DNA from: RUG563 sp045590215
GTDB lineage: Bacteria; Bacillota; Clostridia; Christensenellales; Aristaeellaceae
NCBI GenBank assembly: GCA_045590215.1
Contig: JAZNQO010000011.1
Span: forward strand, 30,056-94,055
Direction: 5' to 3'
Length of the DNA: 64,000 bases
This document shows positions 1-9,318 of the stretch, piece by piece. The notes beneath the pieces are model-generated. The model worked only from the letters and a program-made list of their open reading frames with translations, had not been told where the DNA came from and ran no database searches. Every line of letters starts with the position of its first letter. Position 1 is the stretch's first letter. A program made the translations under genes and the position numbers.

Positions 1-52
1 ACATTCAGATTGTATAGCGGCTTTTCATGCTCCGTCAATGTTGCCGATTCTG

Positions 53-388
53 TTATAAACGGCTCAACTTCAGCAATAAAGCATGCAGTTCACTGGCCAC
101 ATGTTTCAATTGATCTACCGCTTCATCCACATCCACCTCATAAATACGCTGCTTCTCATGAAACTGCTTTGCCAGCTGATTGACATTGTTGCTTGCTCTG
201 CGAAACAATGTAAGAATCTCATCCAGCTGCGGAACTTCAAGCCAAAGGATCTTTCCCTCAATGGCCATCTTACGAATATACCATTCCCGGTTTTGAATCC
301 CTACTTCTTTCATTTTTGCTTCAATCTGTTCCCGTTCCTTTTCTGTCACACGCAAAGGAATCTGGATATTGCGCAAACGCTGGGGCAT
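53..388 (-). CDS. MobC-like relaxosome accessory protein
   Basis: This is a basic 111-residue protein of the bacterial mobilization (MobC) type. The N-terminal part (about residues 8-50) looks like a ribbon-helix-helix DNA-binding fold, followed by the typical segment NNVNQLAKQ near residue 68 and a helical C-terminus. Such proteins bind the origin of transfer and help the relaxase nick DNA. Its start overlaps the stop of the DUF3849 gene (TAATG), so the two are translationally coupled. The relaxase expected next in the operon would begin at or beyond position 1. Family assignment is from sequence pattern. Confidence 0.75.
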   Translation of the reverse strand: MPQRLRNIQIPLRVTEKEREQIEAKMKEVGIQNREWYIRKMAIEGKILWLEVPQLDEILTLFRRASNNVNQLAKQFHEKQRIYEVDVDEAVDQLKHVASELHALLLKLSRL

Positions 389-882
389 TATCGTTCAAAA
401 CCTCCTGCAGATATCGTTGGATCTTCTTTTCTTGGGTTTCTCAACTGCTCCAGAATAGAAGGCCGACTGACGGGCATTTGTTTTCGTGCCTGCTCCAAGA
501 AAAGATTCACAAGGCCGGGATGTGCCTGATCCACAACATAGGAAAGATTACGGTCGCGACCTGCCATATCCGGCTGAAAAACAACAGAGATCGTCTGTGC
601 CCATCTTTTGTTATCTTCAGAATAACGTCCATCCCATTCCCTATATCGTACGGTTACAGCCAGTACATACAGCAACCGTTCCATGCCAAACACTTCTTCC
701 ACCTGCTTCACCCCCTCTCTGGAAAGACGGTTATTGTTATAGTGTTGAGCAATTGCGTCCTCAATGGCTTTCTTGCAAGCAATATTCGCTCTGTGGGAAG
801 AAAAATAGTCAATGGTTTCATCATGATGCATGGCATATAGTTCTGTATGCTGATAAACAGGAATGTTTTTAAAGTTTTCCAT
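388..882 (-). CDS. DUF3849 domain protein
   Basis: This 164-residue protein begins with the pattern IPVYQHTELYAMHHDE and then NIACKKAIEDAIAQHY, which is characteristic of DUF3849 proteins found beside the giant helicase/methylase of Clostridial ICEs. The C-terminal tail (SILEQLRNPRKE) resembles tails of other proteins in this element. Function is unknown. The start codon overlaps the stop of the 2611-residue gene (TAATG) and the ribosome binding site lies inside that gene, so it is coupled to it. Confidence 0.7.
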   Translation of the reverse strand: MENFKNIPVYQHTELYAMHHDETIDYFSSHRANIACKKAIEDAIAQHYNNNRLSREGVKQVEEVFGMERLLYVLAVTVRYREWDGRYSEDNKRWAQTISVVFQPDMAGRDRNLSYVVDQAHPGLVNLFLEQARKQMPVSRPSILEQLRNPRKEDPTISAGGFER

Positions 883-3800
883 TACAGTACCTCCTCATAT
901 CTTCGTTTGTTTATTGACTCCGTCGCAGAAACACCAGGCTTTTTTATTGCTTCCATTATGGAAGTTTTTTCTTTTGTCATGTCCTTTGGACTATCCATAT
1001 TCAGCTCGGCATCCAATTCAGAAAGCCGTTCACTTTTCTGCTTCAGTTCTGCCTCCTGGGGAAAGGGTTTCGCCAGTTCTTCCTTGGCCGCTTCCATTTG
1101 CTGCTGCAGATTGTTCACCTGTGCTTCAGCCGTCACAATGCGCCCGGAAATGGCATTCAAGGTGTTTTCTATGCGTACCAGATTGCCTCTGGCATCCGTA
1201 CCCAGTTCAGCCCGATGGGACATGGTACCCTTCAGAATCATGGCATATTGCTGTGAAAAAGCATCATAAGTCAATGTCATCTGAAAACCACGGTAGTAAC
1301 CAATCTTCATGTCCTCAGTGATTGTCACATGTTTACAAGCTGCCAAGATAGCTTCGCCGGCTGCTTCTTTATCCTGTATCTGAACACCCTGAATCTCCAT
1401 CCCAATGAAGTCCTTTTCAGGCAGCGGATGTGCTTCCAGAAGTTTCAGATCCTGTTGGAAACCGTCAATGCTGGCTTTATGCTTTTCAATCGCTTGCGGG
1501 AAATAAGTCAGCAGCTGATCTTCCAAACGGAATTGTTTGCTCTGATGATCTGCTTTCATCAGCCGCAGCCGTGCTACATCCACATCCAAATCCATTTTTT
1601 CCTTGATTCGTGGATCACCGGCACACAAAGCCTTGATTTCTGCATAGGACAATGCCGTTTCATCCAGATCGTCGCAGGAACGTACCGGGCTTTTGCTGCT
1701 CATGATCTGAGAGATAAACTTCTGTTTGTTTTCAATGGTCTGCCACAGATACGCATCAAAAGTGCCTTCCGTCACATACCGATACACATGCACTTCCGGA
1801 TTCATATTTCCCTGGCGGACAATACGTCCTGCACGTTGTTCCAGATCACCGGGACGCCAGGGGCAATCCAGATCATGCAATGCAATCAAACGATCCTGCA
1901 CGTTGGTGCCGGCGCCCATTTTGGCAGTACTGCCCAACAGTACGCGCACATCACCGGATCGAACCCTTGCAAAGATATCTTTTTTCTTTTGTTCCGTGTT
2001 TGCATCGTGAATAAAGGCTATTTCTGCTGCAGGAACGCCTCTTTCAATCAGTTTGGTGCGAATATCGTCATATACTGAGAAATCCTGATTTTCGGCCCCT
2101 GCAGTAGCTTTGGGAGTGGAAATATCACAGAATACCAGTTGGGTCAGTCGTTCTGCCTTGCCATCCTCCCAGATGCGATGAATGTTGTTGACACAAGCAT
2201 TCACTTTACTACCGGGGTCATCCGGCAGCAGCGGATTGATCAAACGCTGGTCTAATCCCAGTTTTCTGCCGTCACTGGTAATCTTCAGCATGTTATCGAC
2301 CGATGGATCCACATTACCGCTGTGAACCTCGGCAGCTCGTTCAGAAAGAGCAGCTACCATTTCCTGCTGAAGGTCAGAAGGCTTCACAACAACCGTTTCG
2401 TAATTAGCCTTCGGCGTAGGTAAATGCAGCTGATCTGCCGTTTTGATATCTGCCACTTCTTTAAAGATCGTCATCAGTTCCGGCAGATTAAAGAACTTGG
2501 CAAAGCGTGTTCTGGCACGATAACCGGTACCTTCCGGAGCCAGTTCAATGGCTGTACTGGTTTCACCAAAGGTGGATGCCCAGGCATCAAAATGGGTCAG
2601 ACTGTTCTTTTTCAACGATCCATACTGCAGATACCGTTGCATGGTGTATAGTTCCGTCATGGAATTGCTGACTGGCGTACCGGTGGCAAACACAATGCCC
2701 CGTCCATCCGTTACTTCATCCATATAACGACACTTTAAAAACATATCGCTGGACTTCTGCGCTTCAGACGTAGAAAGGCCGGCGACATTACGCATTTTCG
2801 TGTACAAAAACAGGTTCTTATAAGCGTGTGCTTCGTCCACATAGAGACGATCCACACCCAATTGTTCAAAGGTGACAACATTATCTTTCTTGTCATCCGC
2901 CTGTAATTTGCTCAGACGGACTTCCAGCTGCTTCTTGGTTTTCATCAGCTGTTTAATAGTGAATTGCTCCCCATAGGAGCGCTTCAGTTCGTCGATTCCT
3001 TCTGTGATCTCCTGGATCTGGTCTTCAATAAAACGCTCCTGACGCTCCTGAGAAATGGGAATACGCTCAAATTGACTATGCCCAATGATAACGGCATCAT
3101 AATCACCGGTAGCAATTCGGGAACAGAATTTTTGGCGTTGATGCTTTTCGAAATCTTTCTTGGTTGTAACCAGGATATTGGCACTGGGATAGAGCCGCAA
3201 AAACTCAGATGCCCACTGTTCCGTCAGATGATTGGGCACCACAAACATTGCCTTTTGGCAAAGGCCCAGTCTTTTGCTTTCCATAGCAGCTGCGATCATT
3301 TCAAAAGTTTTCCCGGCCCCCACTTCGTGTGCCAGAAGGGTGTTGCCACCGTAAAGAATGTGAGCAACAGCGTTTCTCTGGTGCTCTCTCAGCATGATCT
3401 CTGGGTTCATCCCGGAGAATGGAATGTGCTGTCCATCAAATTCGCGAAGACGAGTGCTGTTGAACAATTCATTGTAACGGTCAACCAGCACATGGCGTCG
3501 GTCCGGATCCTTCCACACCCAGTCCCGAAAAGCATCTTTGATTGCCTGTTGTTTCTGTTGTGCCAGGGTCGTTTCTTTCTGATTCAGAACCCTTTTTTCC
3601 TTTCCGTCCGGATCCGTGATCACATCATAAATCCGCACATCACGAAGGTTCAGAGTATCTTCCAGAATCCTATAAGCACTGGCTCTTGTGGTCCCATAGG
3701 TCACATAGGCTGCAACATCGCTCATGGAAATCAGAGACTTGGAGGAAATATTCCACTCCGCTGTATGGGATGAATAGTTCACCCGGATTCTTCGACGATG

Positions 3801-6800
3801 ATAAAAAGGTGTATTCAGCGTTTCGTGCATAAACTGCTGGATGTACTCCTTTGGCACCCAGGTAGCACCCAGTCGCACATCAATTTCAGCAGCTTCCAGA
3901 TCCTTAGGCTGTGCCTTTTCCAATGCCTGTACATTGGGCAGATACATAGGATTGTCCAGCAATGCCATCTTCGCTTCCCGAAGCTTCTGACGCACATTCC
4001 CTGACAGGTATTCGTCTGCCGTCACATAAACAGGCAGTGATGCAGCGTTGCGGGGCTGCGGTATGGGAAAGATAACGCCGGTCAGTTCCGATACCACCTG
4101 GTCTTCTGTCTTCCCTGTCAGCTGTGCCATGTAGCCCAGATCCACACCGGCCCGTTCTCCGATACTGACGGCCAATGCTTCTGCTGCGGTATCGACATGA
4201 TCGATCTGCCGCTGCTGCTTAATGGTACGTTTGGTGAACATATCTGCCTTACGCACCAGTTCACCTCGGTCATTGGTAATTTCCAAAGAACAAAGCAGAT
4301 AGTAGGATGAATCGTCCGAAAATGCCTGTCCATTGGCTTTGGCATTGATCAGACCGAACTTCTGGGTGAAAACATCATAGCGATCATTCAACTCTTTTTG
4401 CAGAGTCTGAATGGTTTCGTCATCCGCATCGTTCAGCTGTGCATCCATCAGTTCCCGTACCGTATCCCGAAGACCAATCATGCCCTTTACCCGTTCCTGA
4501 GCTGTCTGGTTCAGTCTTGGCTTCACCATAATAGAATTTTCACGGAAATATACCTGACCATCTACTACTGCATAGGAATAGTTGGGTACAGTAGGATCTG
4601 CAGGAATGGATTCCTGAATTTCCTCTCCTTCGGCCAGTTCCGGCAACTCTGTTTCCGTATATTGTCCATGGATGTGCTGAACTGCCTCATGCAGCTGCTC
4701 TTCCAGAACCAGTCCTTCCATCGGAATAACCGTGAACTCGTCTTTTCCATAGGGTGTACTTGTGCTGGCTTCTTCCCCCAGAATCATTTCAGGGTGATCC
4801 ACAAAATATCGGTTGATAAAGAACCCATCTTTGTTTTCCGCAAGGTACACCCAATCCGGTTCCTGCACCATGGGGCTTTCTCTCTTTTGGAAAAAGAGAA
4901 TATCACTGACCACTTCAGTGCCCGCATTGGCTTTGAACGCATTGTTGGGCAATCGGATGGCACCGAGCAGATCCGCACGCTGAGCAATATAACGGCGCAC
5001 TTCAGGCGATTGCTTGTCCATGGTATATCGGGAGGTCACAAAGGCAATCACGCCGCCAGGACGCACCTGATCCAGCGTTTTGGCAAAGAAATAATCGTGG
5101 ATGGAGAAGCCCAGTTTGTTGTAGGCACGGTCGTTCACCTGATAATGCCCGAAAGGTACATTACCTACTGCCAGGTCAAAGAAATCGCGTTTGTTTGTAG
5201 TTTCAAAGCCGGCAACAGTAATATCTGCTTTGGGATAAAGCTGTTTCGCTATCCGTCCGGATAGGTCATCCAGTTCTACACCATACAGTCGGCTGTTTTC
5301 CATTTCCTCCGGCAGCATGCCAAAGAAATTCCCCACACCCATGGCAGGTTCCAGAATGTTTCCGTTCCTGAATCCCATATTGCCAACTGCCTCATAAATG
5401 GCTTTGATGATAGCAGGGCTGGTGAAATGGGCATTGAGGGTGGATCCCTGTGCGGATTGATATTCTTCCGGTGTCAATAGGCTTCTCAGTTCCAGATATT
5501 CATTTGCCCATGTGGGCTTATTGGCATCAAAGGCATCGGCCAGACCGCCCCATCCAACATAGCGGGACATTTTTTCCTGTTCTTCGGGAGTAGCCGGGCG
5601 ATTCTCAGATTCTACAGTCCGCAAAACCTTGATAGCTTCAATATTCGCCTGGTATTTGGTTTTGGGACCGCCCACACCCAAATCGGGATCGGTAATCCGA
5701 AAGTTTTCGACAGCAGGAAGAGCTTTTTCTTGCTCCCTGAAATCCAGTTTTTCGACAACAATATCAAATGCTGTACCGTTCTGTTCAGCCGGATAAACAG
5801 CCTCCACTTCCGAAGTATAGTCTCTGGGTTCATCCCGGCGAATGAAGTCAGCCACCGTCATCTCAAAACCCTCAAAAGCCATGGCATCATTCAGGTCGAT
5901 ATAGCCTTCTTCCGGGAACTGAATGGGTTTCTTGGTGAGGATACTGCCAAAGTGATTGACCGTTACAGACGGTTCCAAACGAGCAGGATTTCCATTGTCA
6001 TCTTCTCGGATATCATAGGTATACAGAAAATCCGGAAGTCTGGTCCGATCAAAACGACCATTTGAGAACAATGCTTCCTGATCCGCGATTTCCATCAGCT
6101 GATAACAAGTGGGATCTAAAAGAGGATTGACTGCATCCGCTTCCTCTATCATCTTTCTGATAACAGAAATAGGTTCCACCCGGAAGATGGGAAAACCGGC
6201 AGAATTGGCAAAAGTGATATCCTGAAAGTTCACACTGCCGCTCTGGAGATTTACACGATCCACAAGAAATGTGCGGCCATCCATTTCAAAAGTAGTTTCA
6301 TCCGGTATCAGGTATTGCTTTGCAAATTCTTCATCCGAAAGCATGGAATTTTCAGCATCCTGTACACTTTGCTGGACTTCTTGAATAAATGGACTGTTTT
6401 CCAGCTTCTCCGGATCCACTACTTCACCATTTTCAATACCGGCTTCTGCCAACCTTTCCCGAATGTATTCCACATCCAGTTCTTCATCCGGTATCTCCTG
6501 TCTTTGTTCCAGCTCTTCTTTTTCTGCCTGAGAAAGGTAGCGATCGGTTTGGATCAGTTTTTCAATGCGGCTGACCACATTGTTCCAGTTCATTCGCACC
6601 GGGTCACAATTCTGTTTGGTGTATGAAATGCCCTTACCACCGTGATCTTCGCTGCTCATAGCAGCACCGGACAGCGCCGGAGAATGACCGCCGATACCAT
6701 ATTCCTGCTTCAGAAAATCCTGTTTTTCCTTGGGTGTATGCGGTTCAGTCAAATACGCATGAATTCGCATTTTCCCCAGAGAAACACCGCTGCCCCTTGT

Positions 6801-8717
6801 CAGGTCAGCATCCACTTCATCTTCTGTGATAAACGGTTTTAGGTTTGATATTTCCGTAAGTTCTGAAGTATAGTGCAGTCTATCCGTCAAAAGATCTTCC
6901 AGTCGTGACTGGATTTCCATAAAGCGATGATTGCGAAACCGCATCAGGGAACGATCTTCCAGATAGGCATCATAGAATGTACGATATTCCTCCAAAATCA
7001 CTGACACCTGTTCAGGATCATGGAGTGCCTGGGCAATCCTTTCCGTTGCATCCGGGAAACCGCCTTCACGCAAGGAACGAAGCGTTTCCAGATGGTTTTG
7101 TTCTCTGGCAGTGTCGCTCATATCTGTTACCAGATACCAAAGGCTTTCAGCCAGCTTTTTCTGTTCATAGCCGTGGGCTTCAGCCAGTTCCACATTGGTG
7201 GCAAATTGACCCACATCCAGCAAAGCATCAATCCGCCTTACTGCATCTTCCCATGCAATGATCTGTGCGGAACGCACATGCCGGACAGCTGTTCCCTGTG
7301 CCAGACGAATACCATCTTCGTCATACCACACAGAAATACGGCCCTGATTGGTTTCAAAGCCATTCCCTCCATGATATACACGCTTGAGGAATGCAGTTTT
7401 GCTCTCCAAACTTTTCTGTCTGGAAAAGAAGTCAGCCACCATCATTCGATGGTTCACAGTATTGCTGCCAAGACGAAAAATGTGGTCCAGGTTCTCCTGA
7501 GAAACAGAGAAAGCGAAGGGTGCATAGGCACGCTCCGCTTTCATGATAGATGCTATTTGATTGTCTTCTGAGGGAAGTTCAGGAAAACTTTCGGTATCAA
7601 AAAAGTTCAGCTGCAGATCAATTCCTGCCGGATCACTTCCTCCGCTTGTGCTTTCAGATTGTTCATCATCCCCGTCCAGCGCATGGGATCCGTTTCCTTC
7701 AATTGTTCCGTCACGTTGTTCTGCTGCATCAGGATGGGCATCGTCTCTTCCAGATACCGGCTGGCTTGCAGGCTCACTTCCGTCAGATGTTGCACCAGTG
7801 TCCCGTTCAGCAGCATCACCTGATACATGATCTGATCCTGTTCCTGCAGATACTTCAGCCGCATCCTGCCGTACTTGTTCACCTTGCTGGAATCGGTTCT
7901 GGGCAGGCTCAGGTCCGGAAGCAGATAATCCCCCTTGCGGATATAGTTCAGTTCGCTCATGTTCTTTGCTCCTTTCTACTTGCTTTGCTATGGCTTCGAT
8001 TTGCCGAAGCACATGTCCATTGATTTCACTGACGGCAGAACCCATGGCCGTCACAGCGTTGGGTGTATTCCAGTCTGTCACATCGGCAAAATCTTCCGGC
8101 AGGAAGAATTCATCCGGTTCCAGACCGCAGCGGCTGAACAGACTGTATGCGATACTGGCTGCTGCCGCTTTCCTGAAGGACGCCCCAATCGCATAATCAT
8201 CGTATCCCTCCAGACGGGTTCCGTCAATGATATGGAGCAGGGATCGCTGATGATCCTGCCAATAGTCCGCTGCTTGGTTGGATGCCACTTGTAAAAGCTG
8301 AGTCGGCAGCCCAAGAGAAGCAGGAATTGAATACTCTGTTTCCAGCATGGATGTCACTGCCTGCTCATTCTCCTCATTCACCTTCCAGAAGAAAGGGGTC
8401 AGTGAAATGCGCCGGGTTCCGGTGTCTGCAATGTCAAAAACATAGCTCAGCGTAGGATCTTGATTCTGCATCTTGATAAGTCCGATCCCTTTGGAACCTC
8501 TGCGAACATACCGGTGCATGGCATCATTCCATACATCATAGGAAGCACACGCCGTGGCTTCCGGGCGTTGGGCATAGATCAATACCTGATCATTGAATGG
8601 GTATTTATAGAGCCTTGCAGCAGTCTTCAGATAATCCGTCCACTGCTGATGGCCCAATATAATTCTGCCAGTGGTTTGCGTTGCCAACTGGAGAAGAGCC
8701 AGGGTCTTATCTGTCAT
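882..8717 (-). CDS. Giant SNF2-type helicase / N6-DNA methylase
   Basis: This 2611-residue ICE protein has several domains. The N-terminus (about 1-110) resembles the ArdC-type single-strand DNA binding domain. A methylase-like region near residue 1184 carries NVPFG where active N6-adenine methylases have NPPY/F, followed by IHDYFFAKTLDQVRPGG. A superfamily 2 helicase follows, with Walker A HEVGAGKT near 1799, DEAH (VDEAHAYKN) near 1962, and motif VI (QRAGRIVRQG) near 2295. The family is thought to act in DNA processing or protection during conjugation. The start overlaps the YodL gene by 11 bases and has AAAGGATAACGC before the ATG. Whether methylation is active is doubtful given the NVPF variant. 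Confidence 0.85.
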   Translation of the reverse strand: MTDKTLALLQLATQTTGRIILGHQQWTDYLKTAARLYKYPFNDQVLIYAQRPEATACASYDVWNDAMHRYVRRGSKGIGLIKMQNQDPTLSYVFDIADTGTRRISLTPFFWKVNEENEQAVTSMLETEYSIPASLGLPTQLLQVASNQAADYWQDHQRSLLHIIDGTRLEGYDDYAIGASFRKAAAASIAYSLFSRCGLEPDEFFLPEDFADVTDWNTPNAVTAMGSAVSEINGHVLRQIEAIAKQVERSKEHERTELYPQGGLSASGPEPAQNRFQQGEQVRQDAAEVSAGTGSDHVSGDAAERDTGATSDGSEPASQPVSGRDDAHPDAAEQRDGTIEGNGSHALDGDDEQSESTSGGSDPAGIDLQLNFFDTESFPELPSEDNQIASIMKAERAYAPFAFSVSQENLDHIFRLGSNTVNHRMMVADFFSRQKSLESKTAFLKRVYHGGNGFETNQGRISVWYDEDGIRLAQGTAVRHVRSAQIIAWEDAVRRIDALLDVGQFATNVELAEAHGYEQKKLAESLWYLVTDMSDTAREQNHLETLRSLREGGFPDATERIAQALHDPEQVSVILEEYRTFYDAYLEDRSLMRFRNHRFMEIQSRLEDLLTDRLHYTSELTEISNLKPFITEDEVDADLTRGSGVSLGKMRIHAYLTEPHTPKEKQDFLKQEYGIGGHSPALSGAAMSSEDHGGKGISYTKQNCDPVRMNWNNVVSRIEKLIQTDRYLSQAEKEELEQRQEIPDEELDVEYIRERLAEAGIENGEVVDPEKLENSPFIQEVQQSVQDAENSMLSDEEFAKQYLIPDETTFEMDGRTFLVDRVNLQSGSVNFQDITFANSAGFPIFRVEPISVIRKMIEEADAVNPLLDPTCYQLMEIADQEALFSNGRFDRTRLPDFLYTYDIREDDNGNPARLEPSVTVNHFGSILTKKPIQFPEEGYIDLNDAMAFEGFEMTVADFIRRDEPRDYTSEVEAVYPAEQNGTAFDIVVEKLDFREQEKALPAVENFRITDPDLGVGGPKTKYQANIEAIKVLRTVESENRPATPEEQEKMSRYVGWGGLADAFDANKPTWANEYLELRSLLTPEEYQSAQGSTLNAHFTSPAIIKAIYEAVGNMGFRNGNILEPAMGVGNFFGMLPEEMENSRLYGVELDDLSGRIAKQLYPKADITVAGFETTNKRDFFDLAVGNVPFGHYQVNDRAYNKLGFSIHDYFFAKTLDQVRPGGVIAFVTSRYTMDKQSPEVRRYIAQRADLLGAIRLPNNAFKANAGTEVVSDILFFQKRESPMVQEPDWVYLAENKDGFFINRYFVDHPEMILGEEASTSTPYGKDEFTVIPMEGLVLEEQLHEAVQHIHGQYTETELPELAEGEEIQESIPADPTVPNYSYAVVDGQVYFRENSIMVKPRLNQTAQERVKGMIGLRDTVRELMDAQLNDADDETIQTLQKELNDRYDVFTQKFGLINAKANGQAFSDDSSYYLLCSLEITNDRGELVRKADMFTKRTIKQQRQIDHVDTAAEALAVSIGERAGVDLGYMAQLTGKTEDQVVSELTGVIFPIPQPRNAASLPVYVTADEYLSGNVRQKLREAKMALLDNPMYLPNVQALEKAQPKDLEAAEIDVRLGATWVPKEYIQQFMHETLNTPFYHRRRIRVNYSSHTAEWNISSKSLISMSDVAAYVTYGTTRASAYRILEDTLNLRDVRIYDVITDPDGKEKRVLNQKETTLAQQKQQAIKDAFRDWVWKDPDRRHVLVDRYNELFNSTRLREFDGQHIPFSGMNPEIMLREHQRNAVAHILYGGNTLLAHEVGAGKTFEMIAAAMESKRLGLCQKAMFVVPNHLTEQWASEFLRLYPSANILVTTKKDFEKHQRQKFCSRIATGDYDAVIIGHSQFERIPISQERQERFIEDQIQEITEGIDELKRSYGEQFTIKQLMKTKKQLEVRLSKLQADDKKDNVVTFEQLGVDRLYVDEAHAYKNLFLYTKMRNVAGLSTSEAQKSSDMFLKCRYMDEVTDGRGIVFATGTPVSNSMTELYTMQRYLQYGSLKKNSLTHFDAWASTFGETSTAIELAPEGTGYRARTRFAKFFNLPELMTIFKEVADIKTADQLHLPTPKANYETVVVKPSDLQQEMVAALSERAAEVHSGNVDPSVDNMLKITSDGRKLGLDQRLINPLLPDDPGSKVNACVNNIHRIWEDGKAERLTQLVFCDISTPKATAGAENQDFSVYDDIRTKLIERGVPAAEIAFIHDANTEQKKKDIFARVRSGDVRVLLGSTAKMGAGTNVQDRLIALHDLDCPWRPGDLEQRAGRIVRQGNMNPEVHVYRYVTEGTFDAYLWQTIENKQKFISQIMSSKSPVRSCDDLDETALSYAEIKALCAGDPRIKEKMDLDVDVARLRLMKADHQSKQFRLEDQLLTYFPQAIEKHKASIDGFQQDLKLLEAHPLPEKDFIGMEIQGVQIQDKEAAGEAILAACKHVTITEDMKIGYYRGFQMTLTYDAFSQQYAMILKGTMSHRAELGTDARGNLVRIENTLNAISGRIVTAEAQVNNLQQQMEAAKEELAKPFPQEAELKQKSERLSELDAELNMDSPKDMTKEKTSIMEAIKKPGVSATESINKRRYEEVL

Positions 8718-9261
8718 GCGTTATCCTTTCTCTCTTTTTCTGAGCATCCGGTGCAATGGGTTTCATACCCTGAAGCTGTCCCAGAATGGAAGGCTTCTTT
8801 TCATCCTGCTTTCTGCCGTTATTGATGATACCATCGATCATACCATAATCATCCTCCACAGCCATTTCAGCATTCTTCAGGTGTTCTTTCCGAAAGAAAT
8901 CCGGAAGTTCATGAAAACCCACGGAATCCACATAATGTGCCGTTACCTTACCATCCATTCGAAGTGCTATCACATCACTGACAGACATACTGTGTCCGGT
9001 AAAATCATGGGGCCTTGCAATATTAAATTTCAGATAGAGTGTTTCCAGCATATCTTCCTTGCTGCCGGCATCTTCTTTTGCCAGAATTCCGGCATAAACC
9101 GGCTCATACAGTTCCGGTTTTACTTTCAGCCCCAGTTTCTCCAGCCGCTTCATGGGTTCAAACCGATAATCACGGGTGCGGCGTTCATTTTTCAGCTGAA
9201 AAACAGCGTAGGTATCCAAAGGTGCGTTCTGAAACATTTCCAGCATCTGTTGCTTATTCAT
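8707..9261 (-). CDS. YodL/DUF4316-domain mobile element protein
   Basis: This 184-residue protein contains the YodL-like pattern TYAVFQLKNE near residue 17 and YEPVYAGIL near residue 52, followed by GHSMSVSDVIAL and FHELPDFF, the usual signature of YodL/DUF4316 proteins next to ICE helicases. Molecular function is unknown. It is preceded by GAAAGGATAACTT before the ATG and by a terminator-like hairpin. It overlaps the giant helicase gene by 11 bases, so the two are probably translated together. Confidence 0.7.
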   Translation of the reverse strand: MNKQQMLEMFQNAPLDTYAVFQLKNERRTRDYRFEPMKRLEKLGLKVKPELYEPVYAGILAKEDAGSKEDMLETLYLKFNIARPHDFTGHSMSVSDVIALRMDGKVTAHYVDSVGFHELPDFFRKEHLKNAEMAVEDDYGMIDGIINNGRKQDEKKPSILGQLQGMKPIAPDAQKKRERITHDR

Positions 9262-9286
9262 ATAAGTTATCCTTTCTGATAGAAAA

Positions 9287-9310
9287 GGGCACCCCTTCTC
9301 TGAGGTGCCC
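9287..9310 (-). terminator. Hairpin between topB and YodL gene
   Basis: Read on the minus strand, GGGCACC and GGTGCCC form a stem with a short loop, followed by TTTTC. The hairpin ends only about 26 bases before the next ATG, so there is no room for a new promoter. It is therefore a candidate attenuator inside the transfer operon. Confidence 0.65.
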
Positions 9311-9318
9311 AGTTTATT

